The notes under the pieces are model-generated. The model saw nothing but the letters and a program-made list of their open reading frames with translations. It had not been told where the DNA came from and ran no database searches. A stretch of 47,840 nt of DNA from Planctomycetales bacterium. Lineage in GTDB: Bacteria > Planctomycetota > Planctomycetia > Isosphaerales > Isosphaeraceae. The position numbers were made by a program, and so were the translations under genes. The stretch spans positions 1 to 47,840 of the forward strand of contig DAIDKV010000104.1 in NCBI GenBank assembly GCA_027449865.1, in the 5' to 3' direction. Positions 1 to 8,521 of the stretch are shown here, piece by piece (position 1 is the first letter of the stretch; each line of letters starts with the position of its first letter).

Positions 1-347
1 GACCGGCCGGCCGGCCGGAGCGGGCCGGGGCGACCGGGGCCGATAAGTCCGATCAATCGGGGCCGGAGCACCGCCACCCGACGGGAGCGGCGAAGCCCAT
101 TAAACTATCATACGCGAACGGGGTCCGAACGTGCCAACGAACAGCCCGGATTCCCGCACAAAGCCCTTCGCAGATCTCCAGGAATGATAGGCGCGCTCAC
201 CAGAGACGGAGAGAAAAACCGCCCCTTCCTGAGATTCGCGGCCGGCATATATCGGCAAGGGACGGGCAAACTTTTCAGCCTTGACCGGATTTACTGGGGA
301 TCTGACGCGAGGACAGATCACGCCCGACGATCGGCCGTATTCCGGCA
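1..347. other. Left-edge stretch without a convincing gene
   Basis: Short open frames exist on both strands, but none resembles a protein family or has a convincing ribosome-binding site. The stretch lies downstream of the minus-strand ligase gene and may hold its 3' UTR and the flank of a gene outside the window. A less GC-rich patch near 100-115 is the only compositional break. Confidence 0.4.
3..18. repeat. CCGG tandem low-complexity run
   Basis: Four CCGG units stand in tandem, followed by further CG-rich sequence. It is a simple-sequence patch with no assigned role. Confidence 0.6.
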
Positions 348-1133
348 TCAAAGCCGCTCAATCCAACCAGGATCAGCGAATCTCCCGGCCAGGAGCCCGG
401 GAAGGTGTGAGATCGGACCGGCAAGGTCGTCTCCCTCTTCTTCATCGAGGCGGATCTGGCCCGTAGGAGAGAGTCCCTCGACCAGCTCTGAACGGGTCAG
501 CCCGAGATTCCCGACAAATTCGTGGTGAGGCCGCCCGCGCCGGTATTCCGGCTGACGGTCAGGTTGCTTCAGGTAACGCCCGAGACGGCCGAGGTCAAAG
601 TTGTAGAGAATCGAGCAATGCACCAGGAACCAGGTCCTCAACCGACGCTGAGCACTGCCGGCGCACTTCCGATCGTCAAGGACCAGATCACCGTGGCCGA
701 GGACATCGACCCGACGCCCCAGCCCTCGGATCGTCAGAGCCATTCGGTCCAGCACGTGCCGATGAGCGACGTCGACGGCCGAAAGCCCCGGCGCGGCCGA
801 CTCGGGGAGAATGACCGAGACGTTAAGAGCCCCTGGCCCAATCACCACGGTTCCGCCCCCGCTTGATCGTCGGAAGATCGGGACGCCGTCCGCCCGGCAA
901 GCGTCGACGTCCACGTCCTCCCGAATCCGGCGGGATGCCCCCAGGACGACCGCGTGAGTCGACCGCTCCCAGAATCGGACCAGAGCGGGGCCGCGACCTG
1001 AGTCGGCCTCGATCAACAGGGCCTCGTCGAGTGCCAGGTCCTCGGCGACGCTGGGGAGGGTCCGATCGTGGCAGGCCATCCTCCCCCACGCAGCCGACTC
1101 CAACCATCGGGTTCCCAGCCTGGTCGCCGGCAT
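348..1133 (-). CDS. Lipoate-protein ligase / octanoyltransferase-like protein (BPL/LplA/LipB fold)
   Basis: A protein of about 261 residues with the biotin/lipoate transferase fold, which attaches lipoate or octanoate to a lysine of lipoyl-domain proteins in the cytoplasm. Visible signatures are the N-terminal 'AEDLALDEALL' helix, the strand 'VRFWERSTHAVVLG', the 'RRSSGGGTVV' loop (normally R-R-x-S/T-G-G-G-x-V), and the lysine motif 'RKCAGSAQRR', whose K sits where the lipoyl-AMP-contacting lysine belongs. These are followed by 'PEYRRGRPHHEF'. The start at 1133 is an ATG four bases after the upstream cytochrome stop, so the pair is probably co-transcribed; an internal ATG at 1079 is the alternative. 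Family membership is secure. Ligase, octanoyltransferase or amidotransferase cannot be told apart from sequence alone. Confidence 0.82.
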   Translation of the reverse strand: MPATRLGTRWLESAAWGRMACHDRTLPSVAEDLALDEALLIEADSGRGPALVRFWERSTHAVVLGASRRIREDVDVDACRADGVPIFRRSSGGGTVVIGPGALNVSVILPESAAPGLSAVDVAHRHVLDRMALTIRGLGRRVDVLGHGDLVLDDRKCAGSAQRRLRTWFLVHCSILYNFDLGRLGRYLKQPDRQPEYRRGRPHHEFVGNLGLTRSELVEGLSPTGQIRLDEEEGDDLAGPISHLPGLLAGRFADPGWIERL

Positions 1134-1137
1134 CCGC

Positions 1138-1590
1138 TCAGAACTTTTCGTCTTCAACCCGGAAAACTTTGTGACAGTCCGAGCAGGTCTTCGAAACGGC
1201 ACTGAACGCCTTCTTGGTGTCGTCGTAGTCTGGCTCCGTCTTGTTCGCCGTCCCCGCGAGCTTCTCTGACTTCTCGATGAAGTCGTCCATCAACTCGTCC
1301 CACTTCTTCTGGGGGTTGGCCTCGTTCTTCGCCCGGCCGACCGCTTCCTTGATGGGCTTGCTCGCCTTCGCCAGCTTGACCATCTCCTTCGACTGCTTGG
1401 CGGCGTCCTTGTGCATCTTCTTGAAGGCGACCGGCGTCCGAACGCCCTTCTTGATGGCGTTGTTCGCCTTGTTGACCTTCTCCATCACCTTTTCCAGCTC
1501 AGACTCGTCGTCGGTCAGACCGAAGCCGGCGCCGGCGAAGGCGATAAGGATGCCCGCGCTGAGGCCGAAGACCATCCACTTTCGAAGCAT
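1138..1590 (-). CDS. Cytochrome c'-like exported haem protein
   Basis: A protein of 150 residues with an N-terminal signal peptide (about 1-25, 'MLRKWMVFGLSAGILIAFAG'), a lysine-rich helical body, and one C-terminal haem c motif, C136-S-D-C139-H140, eleven residues from the end. A single CxxCH near the C-terminus of a four-helix protein is the arrangement of the cytochrome c'/c-556 family (Cytochrom_C_2). It should act in the periplasm as a small electron carrier or gas-binding haem protein. The ATG at 1590 was chosen because it begins the signal peptide; longer frames upstream lack one. It is first in a two-gene minus-strand unit with the lipoate-ligase-like gene and faces purM across about 250 bases of divergent promoter space. 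Confidence 0.8.
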   Translation of the reverse strand: MLRKWMVFGLSAGILIAFAGAGFGLTDDESELEKVMEKVNKANNAIKKGVRTPVAFKKMHKDAAKQSKEMVKLAKASKPIKEAVGRAKNEANPQKKWDELMDDFIEKSEKLAGTANKTEPDYDDTKKAFSAVSKTCSDCHKVFRVEDEKF

Positions 1591-1844
1591 GGATTGAAAC
1601 TCCCGGTGTCTGGGGGATGTCAAGAGGGTTGCACGGCATGTCGTTCGAGGCAGGCCGGAACGATCCCGAGATCGAACCGGTGCGGGAAGCTGAATCGGCT
1701 TCAGGATACTCGCGCCGAGTGGTATGTTCAAGGGACCCGGTGCCTCGCGGCAGGCGATCCGACCCGGCCCGGGTCGGGGCCGTCTGGATGATCCGGGCAG
1801 CTCGGCGAAACGCCTCACTCTTGCGACCGAAGATTGGACCGGAC

Positions 1845-2909
1845 ATGGACTACCGATCGGCCGGGGTCGACCTCGACGTCTACGAGCAGACGATGTCCCG
1901 GCTGCCACCTCTGCTCCGCCGTACCTTTACACCGAGGGTCCTCGAATGGAAGGACGGTTTCGCCGGACTCTTCCGTCTCAACGACCAGATTGGCCTGCTC
2001 TCGAGAACCTACCGTGACCCGGTCCTCGTTGCCTCGACCGACGGGGTCGGCACCAAGCTCAAGCTCGCCTTCGCCACCGGCCGACACGCGACCGTCGGCA
2101 TCGACCTGGTCGCCATGTCCGTCAACGATTGCCTTTGCGCGGGGGCCGAGCCACTCCTCTTTCTCGACTATGTGGCGATGAGCCGCGACGAGCCCGAACT
2201 CACCGCACAGATTATAAAGGGCGTGAGTGATGGATGCGTCGAAGCTGAGTGCGCCCTTCTTGGCGGCGAGACCGCCATCCTCCCCGACTTTTATCGTCCC
2301 GGCGAGTACGACCTCGCCGGCTTCTGCCTCGGCGTCGTCGAGCGGCGCCGGATGCTCGACGGCCGGGATATCCGCGTCGGCGATCGCGTGATCGGTCTGG
2401 CCAGCTCGGGCCTTCACTCGAATGGTTACAGCCTCGCACGCAAGATCGTCTTCGAGCACGCCGGATTGTCCCCCGAGACCTTCGTTCCCGAGCTCAACCG
2501 GACGGTCGCCGATGAACTACTCGAACCGACCCGCATCTATGTCCCTGCAATGAAGGCTGTCTACCGGCACTATCGAGTCAAACGGACCGTCCACGGGATC
2601 GCTCACATCACGGGCGGCGGCCTGATCGATAACCCTCCCCGGATTCTCCCCGAAGGATGCTCGATCCGGCTGGCCCGCGGGTCCTGGACCGCTCCCCCCG
2701 TTTTTCCCTGGCTCATGAAACTCGGGCAGGTGGACCCCGAGGAGATGGACCGGGTTTTCAACATGGGCATCGGCCTGGTCCTCATCGTTGCGGAATACTA
2801 CGCCGAGGCCATTGTCCGGCACCTGAGGCAGGAGGCGAACGTCCCTTCCTGGATTATCGGTGAGGTTGTTCCGGGTGACCGCTCCGTCGCCTGGGGCAAC
2901 CCGGATTAA
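1845..2909 (+). CDS. purM: Phosphoribosylformylglycinamidine cyclo-ligase (AIR synthetase)
   Basis: PurM converts formylglycinamidine ribonucleotide to aminoimidazole ribonucleotide with ATP, the fifth step of purine synthesis, in the cytoplasm. The 354 residues match the usual 340-350. Signatures in order are 'YRSAGVDLD' at the N-terminus, 'LVASTDGVGTKLKLA', 'IDLVAMSVNDCLCAGAEPL', 'GGETAILPDFY', 'LASSGLHSNGYSLARK' and 'HGIAHITGGGLIDNPPRILP'. The ATG at 1845 fits the conserved N-terminus; the frame stays open further upstream but that part is unrelated to the family. It stands alone and is divergent from the cytochrome gene. Confidence 0.96.
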   Translation: MDYRSAGVDLDVYEQTMSRLPPLLRRTFTPRVLEWKDGFAGLFRLNDQIGLLSRTYRDPVLVASTDGVGTKLKLAFATGRHATVGIDLVAMSVNDCLCAGAEPLLFLDYVAMSRDEPELTAQIIKGVSDGCVEAECALLGGETAILPDFYRPGEYDLAGFCLGVVERRRMLDGRDIRVGDRVIGLASSGLHSNGYSLARKIVFEHAGLSPETFVPELNRTVADELLEPTRIYVPAMKAVYRHYRVKRTVHGIAHITGGGLIDNPPRILPEGCSIRLARGSWTAPPVFPWLMKLGQVDPEEMDRVFNMGIGLVLIVAEYYAEAIVRHLRQEANVPSWIIGEVVPGDRSVAWGNPD

Positions 2910-3231
2910 CAGAGCGAATCCGGCGCCCCGGGCGCTGGAAATCTTAACGATTTCCTTGCCGGTCGGCTCACGGCTTGGTAAGTTCAAGTGTCCTCATTGA
3001 TTCGGTTAATCCCCTTTCATCCTCGATCTGACGGTGCGGCCGGGTCGTCCGGATGGTCGTCACGGTATCGATCCTGTTCCTGTAAATCTTCGAGTCCCTG
3101 CGAGCGATCAGACCACCCACGGACCCTTCGGGCCGGGCTGACGTCGAAGGAGAGTCGCCGCGCCCCGCGGTCGCCTCCTGCCGGCGATCATTCCCCGGCA
3201 AGCGGTCGTTCACTTCCGGAGTCGTTCTGCC
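2910..3231. other. purM to pilB intergenic region
   Basis: No gene was recognised. Directly after purM lie two small hairpins: GCGCC/GGCGC around 2922-2935, and GAAATC (2938-2943) with GATTTC (2949-2954) around a TTAAC loop. Neither has a strong T-tract, so termination is only possible. The remainder presumably holds the promoter of the pilus-type operon. Confidence 0.4.
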
Positions 3232-4962
3232 ATGGCCAAGAGTCGGGATTGGACCGAAATCCTGGTCCGTCGCGGGGTGATCGGCCCCGATCAACTCAAG
3301 GAAGCCGCCGGTTCCCCCAACAGCACTGTCGAGGAGGCCCTCGTCCGCCTCGGTTATGCCGACGCCGACGCGATCATGAAGGCCAAGGCCGAGCAACACG
3401 GCCTCGCCTTCGTCGAACTCCGCGAGATCGAGATCCCCGCCTCCGTCATCGAACTTGTCCCCGAGTCCCTGGCACGCGAAAACATCGTCATGCCCCTCGC
3501 CCAGGAGGGAGGACTCATTCGAGTCATCATGCATGATCCTCTCGACTTCGACACCATCGACAAGCTTCGGTTCGTCCTGAACCGGGATATCGAGATCTCC
3601 CTCGCTCCCAAGGAATCGATCGTCGAGGCCATCAATAAATATTACGGGAGTAGTACCGCGGAGACGGAGTCCGTTGACTCCATGCTCCAGGAGTTCACTG
3701 ACACCGCCATCGACTTCGCCGAGGACGTTGGTACAGGCGGCAAATCCAGCACCACCAACACCCTGGAGGAAGGAGACGCACCCGTCATCAGGCTCGTGCA
3801 TCTTATCATCCAGGAAGCCGTTCAGCAGAGAGCCAGTGACATCCATATCGAGCCGTTCGTCGATCGCGTCCGGATTCGGTATCGGATTGACGGCGTCCTG
3901 ATCGAGCGTGACAACGCCCCCCGCCGATTGCTGGGCGCGATCGTCAGCCGCCTCAAGATCATGGGACAGATCGACATCGCCGAGAAACGCCGTCCTCAGG
4001 ACGGCCGAATTAAGATCCTCGTGGCCGGCAAGGATATCGATCTCCGTGTCAGCATTATTCCTACCACGCATGGCCAATCGGTCGTCATGCGCATTCTCGA
4101 CCGCGACAATATCAAGGTGGGATTGCAGGATCTGGGCTTCGGCGATGACGACTGGGCCCGGTTCAAGCAACTGATCAAGCGACCCAACGGAATCCTCCTC
4201 GTCACGGGCCCGACGGGTTCGGGCAAGACGACCACCCTCTACGCGGCGCTCAACGAACTGAACCGGCCCGACGTCAAGATCATCACCGCGGAGGATCCGG
4301 TCGAGTATTACCTGCCTGGCGTGAACCAATGTGAGGTCAAGGCCAAGATCGGGATGACCTTCGCCCGGATCATCCGGGCCATGCTCCGACAGAATCCGAA
4401 CATCCTCCTGGTCGGTGAAATTCGCGATCTGGAGACCGCTGAGACGGCCATTCAGGCCAGTCTGACCGGACACTTGGTTTTCAGTACATTGCACACGAAC
4501 GATGCGCCCAGTGCCATTACACGTCTGGTCGATATCGGCATCCAGCCATTCCTGGTGGCAAGCTCGGTGATGGCCATCATGGCCCAGCGGTTAGTGCGGA
4601 AGGTTTGCCCGAAGTGCAAGGTCCGGTACGAGCCGCCGGCGCACATTCTCAATGGCCTGGGGCTCCGCCCGGAGATCGCCAAGAAGGCCAATTTCATGAA
4701 GGGGAAGGGTTGCTCCAACTGCAACAAAACGGGCTATCGGGGCCGAATGGGTATCTACGAATTGATGATCATGACGACCCAGGTCCGTGAGATGGCGTTC
4801 AAGGGCGAATCCACGCTGAATGTGCGCAAGATGGCCCGGAAACAGGGGATGCATACGCTGTTCGAGGATGGAATGATCAAGGCGCTGAAGGGCCTGACCA
4901 CGATCGACGAGGTTCTCCGGATCACGCAGAAGGAGGTGGCACCCGAGTCGGCTGTCAAGTAA
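3232..4962 (+). CDS. pilB: GspE/PilB-family assembly ATPase, paralogue 1
   Basis: A hexameric cytoplasmic ATPase that powers pilin or pseudopilin assembly by acting on the GspF/PilC platform. The 576 residues match the family. An N-terminal MshEN/T2SSE_N-type region (about 1-145) precedes the motor. The motor has Walker A GPTGSGKTTT starting at residue 326 (K332), Walker B 'LLVGEIRD' with E396, the histidine box 'STLHTNDAPSAITRL', and a zinc tetracysteine C459-x2-C462 and C494-x2-C497 followed by 'TGYRGRMGIYEL'. The N-terminal region lacks the canonical RLG start of c-di-GMP-binding MshEN domains. It opens the plus-strand pilus/secretion block and is followed by pilT. PilB and GspE cannot be told apart by sequence alone, so the symbol is a family label. 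Confidence 0.93.
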   Translation: MAKSRDWTEILVRRGVIGPDQLKEAAGSPNSTVEEALVRLGYADADAIMKAKAEQHGLAFVELREIEIPASVIELVPESLARENIVMPLAQEGGLIRVIMHDPLDFDTIDKLRFVLNRDIEISLAPKESIVEAINKYYGSSTAETESVDSMLQEFTDTAIDFAEDVGTGGKSSTTNTLEEGDAPVIRLVHLIIQEAVQQRASDIHIEPFVDRVRIRYRIDGVLIERDNAPRRLLGAIVSRLKIMGQIDIAEKRRPQDGRIKILVAGKDIDLRVSIIPTTHGQSVVMRILDRDNIKVGLQDLGFGDDDWARFKQLIKRPNGILLVTGPTGSGKTTTLYAALNELNRPDVKIITAEDPVEYYLPGVNQCEVKAKIGMTFARIIRAMLRQNPNILLVGEIRDLETAETAIQASLTGHLVFSTLHTNDAPSAITRLVDIGIQPFLVASSVMAIMAQRLVRKVCPKCKVRYEPPAHILNGLGLRPEIAKKANFMKGKGCSNCNKTGYRGRMGIYELMIMTTQVREMAFKGESTLNVRKMARKQGMHTLFEDGMIKALKGLTTIDEVLRITQKEVAPESAVK

Positions 4963-5309
4963 CTCTTGGCGGCCTGGGATGTCCGGACTTCGGCGTCCGC
5001 CCATTGCGATCCGAGAGGGATCGGGATGCCGGCGTCCCTGGAAGACCGCGGCCGACCTCGTCCGAGGTCTCCCGGCCGCCGCGGGGTCGATCGATCCCGC
5101 CAATTGGTCGCCGCTTGATCCAACCAGGTTCCCCCGAAATAATACGGGTGCACCCAGGGTCCGGGCATTTTGTCCTAACCCCATGGCGCACGGTAACGAT
5201 TCGATGGACACCTGGACGACGGGAAGAAGTCAAGTCGCCGCGCCTCGGCGAGGCGCTCGTTCGGTGTCGCCGGTTTCATCGACGTTCCCGCGGAGGGGAA
5301 AACAGGGCC
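4963..5309. other. pilB to pilT intergenic region
   Basis: There is no gene here. It contains a GC-rich hairpin (5044-5088) and a less GC-rich patch near 5135-5175. A Shine-Dalgarno GGAGGGG just before 5310 serves pilT. The length is unusual for a tightly packed operon and suggests an additional promoter or a processed leader. Confidence 0.4.
5044..5088 (+). other. Two-tier hairpin upstream of pilT
   Basis: The outer stem pairs CCGCGGC (5046-5052) with GCCGCGG (5078-5084). The inner stem pairs GACCTC (5054-5059) with GAGGTC (5064-5069) around a GTCC loop. No T-tract follows, so it is more likely an RNA-stability or attenuation element than a plain terminator. Confidence 0.4.
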
Positions 5310-6422
5310 ATGGGCACGCTGCTGATCGACAAGCTGCTTCAGACGGTTTGCACCCAGAGGGCGAGCGACCTGCACCTGACCGTGGGGAGCCCGCCAATGC
5401 TTCGGCTCCACGGTCACATGCGCCCGCTCCAGACCAAGGTGCTGGAGCCATCGGACACGACCTCCCTGATGAAGAGCATCACGCCCGAGCGATGCCAGCA
5501 GGAGCTTCAGGAGGTTGGGGGGACGGACTTTGGTTTTGCTTTCGGCGACATGGCCCGGTTCCGGGTGGCGATCTTCAAGCAACGCGGGAATATCGGGCTG
5601 GTCCTCCGGCGAATCCCGAACGAGTTCCTCTCATTTGAGCAACTGGGGCTTCCCGCGGTCATCGAGCAGTTGATCCAGCGCCCGCGCGGACTGATCCTGG
5701 TGACGGGGCCGACGGGCTCCGGCAAGACGACCAGTCTTGCATCGATGATCAACTGGCTGAACAACACCCTTGACCGTCACATCATCACGATCGAGGACCC
5801 GATCGAGTATTACCACAAGCACAACAAATCGCTGATCAACCAGCGAGAGATCGGTGTGGACGTTCCCGACTTCCCCGAGGCGATTCGCCGCGCCCTTCGA
5901 ATGGACCCGGATTGCATCCTGGTCGGCGAAATGCGAGACCTCGCGACGATCTCGGCGGCGATCACCGCGGCCGAGACCGGCCACATCGTCTTTGGAACCC
6001 TGCACACGAACTCGGCCGAGGGAACGGTCAACCGGATCATCGACGTCTTCCCGAAGGACCAGCAGGACCAGATCCGAACTCAGCTTTCGGTCGCGATCAT
6101 CGGTATCCTGGCCCAGGCGCTTCTGCCCCGGAAGCCCAAGGGGCTGGTGGCTGCCTACGAGATGCTGGTCGTCACACCGGCCATCTCGAACCTGATCCGC
6201 GAGAACAAGACGTACCGGATCGACTCCTCGATTCAGACCGGCCGGAAGCACGGGATGATCCTGCTCGACGACAGCCTCTTCAACCTCTGGAAGCAGGGGC
6301 TGGTCGAGGAGAGTGAAGTCATCATGAAAGCTCGAAAGGCCACCGAACTCCGCGAGCGGATCGAGAACGCCAAAAAGGGGATCTTCGACGAGGAGCCCGA
6401 CGACGACGAGGAAAAGGACTGA
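5310..6422 (+). CDS. pilT: Twitching-motility retraction ATPase PilT
   Basis: A hexameric ATPase that depolymerises pili for retraction. The 370 residues are slightly longer than classical PilT (about 345) owing to an acidic tail ending 'EEPDDDEEKD'. The N-terminus 'LLQTVCTQRASDLHLTVGSP' is PilT-like and lacks an MshEN domain. Walker A is GPTGSGKTTS from residue 133 (K139) and Walker B is 'ILVGEMRD' with E207. The diagnostic retraction motif AIRNLIRE appears as A291-I-S-N-L-I-R-E298, followed by 'SSIQTGRKHGM'. There is no tetracysteine, which separates it from its GspE/PilB neighbours. The ATG at 5310 has GGAGGGG upstream; the longer upstream frame is not PilT-like. It sits between two assembly ATPases. 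Confidence 0.93.
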   Translation: MGTLLIDKLLQTVCTQRASDLHLTVGSPPMLRLHGHMRPLQTKVLEPSDTTSLMKSITPERCQQELQEVGGTDFGFAFGDMARFRVAIFKQRGNIGLVLRRIPNEFLSFEQLGLPAVIEQLIQRPRGLILVTGPTGSGKTTSLASMINWLNNTLDRHIITIEDPIEYYHKHNKSLINQREIGVDVPDFPEAIRRALRMDPDCILVGEMRDLATISAAITAAETGHIVFGTLHTNSAEGTVNRIIDVFPKDQQDQIRTQLSVAIIGILAQALLPRKPKGLVAAYEMLVVTPAISNLIRENKTYRIDSSIQTGRKHGMILLDDSLFNLWKQGLVEESEVIMKARKATELRERIENAKKGIFDEEPDDDEEKD

Positions 6423-6710
6423 GAATCCGCTGTGGTCCTCTCGGCGTCGTTTCTCACTCGAATGGCCCTCAATCTCTTGCTATCCCTGGCGGACCCGACC
6501 CAGGCGGGCATCGTCGCCTTCTCGGGTCTGCCCATCGCTCTGGCCGGTTCCGGTCGCGGCGAGATAACCGATCTTCACCCGTATCTCCGACGGCACCGAT
6601 AGACGACCGATTCCAGTAGCAGCCCAACCGCCGCGATCGGCCTGGGCCTCTCTTCAGAGGGCCTGCCCGGACCTCGCGACGGATCGGCCCGGCCCCCGGG
6701 ACGCCCCACG

Positions 6711-8426
6711 ATGGCTCGACGACTCGGCATGATCATGGTCGACCTGGGCTACCTCGACGAGGAAGCCCTGATGAAGGTGCTCGAGGAGCAGAAACGGACC
6801 GGGAGCGAGCTGCTGGGGAAGGTCGCGGTTCGAATGGGCCTGGTCAAGGATGAGCAGGTTCTGCGCGCCCTCGGCGAGCAGCTTGGGATGAAGGTCATCC
6901 GGCTGGCCGACGTGACGATTCCCGCCGAGTTGACCGAGATGGTCAACGAGAGCATGGCGACGGCCTACAAGATCATCCCGGTCTCGCAGAACAAGAAGGA
7001 CAAGAGCGTCACGGTCGCCATGGCCGAGCCCCAGAACCCCTCGACCCTCGACAGCCTCCGGATGTTTCTCGGGGTCGAAGTGAAGGGTGCGGTCGCGGCC
7101 GAGTCGGACGTGATGGCGAAGATCGAGCAGCTTTACGCGGGCCATCACGAGAGCATTCAGGACGTCGTCAAGCAGATCGAGCAGGACAAGGGCCTTCAGA
7201 AGATGGCCGGCCGCAACGAGAACACCATCGACCTCGAGGCCATCGAGGAGATGGCCGAGGCGGCGCCGGTGCGGAAGCTTCTGAACATGGTTCTGCTGCT
7301 CGCGATCAAGGACAAGGCCTCGGACATCCACTTCGAGCCGTTCGAGGAAGAGTACAAGATGCGGTATCGGGTCGACGGGATTCTCTACGAACTCGTCCCG
7401 CCGCCCCGCCACCTCGCCCCGGCGATCTCGAGCCGGATCAAGGTCATGTCGAATCTGGATATCGCCGAGCGCCGGCTTCCTCAGGACGGCAAGATTCAGC
7501 TCGCCCTGGGCGGAAATACGGTGGACATCCGGGTCTCGACCCTGCCGACGATGTTCGGCGAGAGCGTGGTGCTCCGGATTCTGGACCGAACGGTGGTCCA
7601 GCTTGACCTGAAGAAGCTGGGGATGCCGGAGGACACCCTCGCCCGATGGTACGAGGTGGTCGAAAAGCCGAACGGGATCATCCTGGTGACCGGGCCGACC
7701 TCTTCGGGAAAGACGACGACGCTGTATGCGACGCTCAACTTCCTCAACCGGATTCAGGAGAAGATCATCACGACCGAGGAGCCGGTCGAGTACGAGATTG
7801 AGGGCCTGATCCAGATTCCGATCAACGCCGAGATCGGCGTGACCTTCGCCAGTTGCCTCCGCGCGATCCTTCGGCAGGACCCCGACAAGATTCTCGTCGG
7901 CGAGACCCGCGACCTGGAGACGGCCGAGATCGCGATCCAGGCCTCGCTGACCGGGCACATCGTCTTCACGACCCTGCATACCAACGACGCACCGTCGGCG
8001 ATCACCCGGCTTCGCGACATGGGCCTGCCGACGTTCCTCATCACGGCGACCGTCGAGGCCGTGCTGGCCCAGCGGCTCGTCCGCAAGATTTGCCAGTACT
8101 GCAAGACGGAGTTCACCCCCGCGCCCGAGGTCTGCATGGAGCTCGGGCTCTCGCCCGAGCAGGCGGCCTCCAAGAAGTTCTTCTACGGGAAGGGGTGCGA
8201 CAAGTGCAACAACACCGGCTACAAGGGACGCATGGGCATTCATGAGCTTCTTGTCATGAACGACCCGCTTCGCGACATGATCGTCGCCGAGACCTCGCTC
8301 GACGAGTTCCGCGAGGCCTGCCGGAAGTACGGGATGAGGACCCTCCGCGAGGTCGGCCTCTGGAACATCCACCAGGGGAACACCACCATTGAGGAGATCC
8401 TCCGCGAGACGGTGACGGACGACTGA
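6711..8426 (+). CDS. gspE: GspE/PilB-family assembly ATPase, paralogue 2
   Basis: A second extension-type ATPase of 571 residues. The N-terminus 'RRLGMIMVDLGYLDEEAL' and the following 'LLGKVAVRMGLVKDEQ' reproduce the two-half MshEN pattern (RLGxxφxxxG, about 23 residues, LGxxφxxxG) known to bind cyclic di-GMP in MshE-type ATPases, so regulation by c-di-GMP is plausible. The motor has Walker A GPTSSGKTTT from residue 328 (K334), 'ILVGETRDLETAEIA', 'TTLHTNDAPSAITRL', and a tetracysteine C461-x2-C464 and C496-x2-C499. It lies 95 bases before the gspF-type platform gene and is therefore probably its direct partner. It differs from paralogue 1 mainly in the N-terminal domain. Confidence 0.93.
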   Translation: MARRLGMIMVDLGYLDEEALMKVLEEQKRTGSELLGKVAVRMGLVKDEQVLRALGEQLGMKVIRLADVTIPAELTEMVNESMATAYKIIPVSQNKKDKSVTVAMAEPQNPSTLDSLRMFLGVEVKGAVAAESDVMAKIEQLYAGHHESIQDVVKQIEQDKGLQKMAGRNENTIDLEAIEEMAEAAPVRKLLNMVLLLAIKDKASDIHFEPFEEEYKMRYRVDGILYELVPPPRHLAPAISSRIKVMSNLDIAERRLPQDGKIQLALGGNTVDIRVSTLPTMFGESVVLRILDRTVVQLDLKKLGMPEDTLARWYEVVEKPNGIILVTGPTSSGKTTTLYATLNFLNRIQEKIITTEEPVEYEIEGLIQIPINAEIGVTFASCLRAILRQDPDKILVGETRDLETAEIAIQASLTGHIVFTTLHTNDAPSAITRLRDMGLPTFLITATVEAVLAQRLVRKICQYCKTEFTPAPEVCMELGLSPEQAASKKFFYGKGCDKCNNTGYKGRMGIHELLVMNDPLRDMIVAETSLDEFREACRKYGMRTLREVGLWNIHQGNTTIEEILRETVTDD

Positions 8427-8521
8427 GCCCTCGCCTCCGAACGGGGGCGACGGGCATTCGATCCGATTCCAAGGCCGCGACGGGCGACGGACAGAAGGAC
8501 CACCGGAGAAGGACAAGAGCC

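Noticed and set aside
2968-4494. A 508-codon open frame on the minus strand opposite pilB
   Set aside because: It is opposite a well-conserved ATPase gene and has no family resemblance; long antisense frames are common in GC-rich codon-biased DNA.
6654-8516. A 620-codon minus-strand open frame opposite gspE paralogue 2
   Set aside because: Same reason: a Leu/Asp/Arg-rich shadow of a conserved gene with no recognisable domain.
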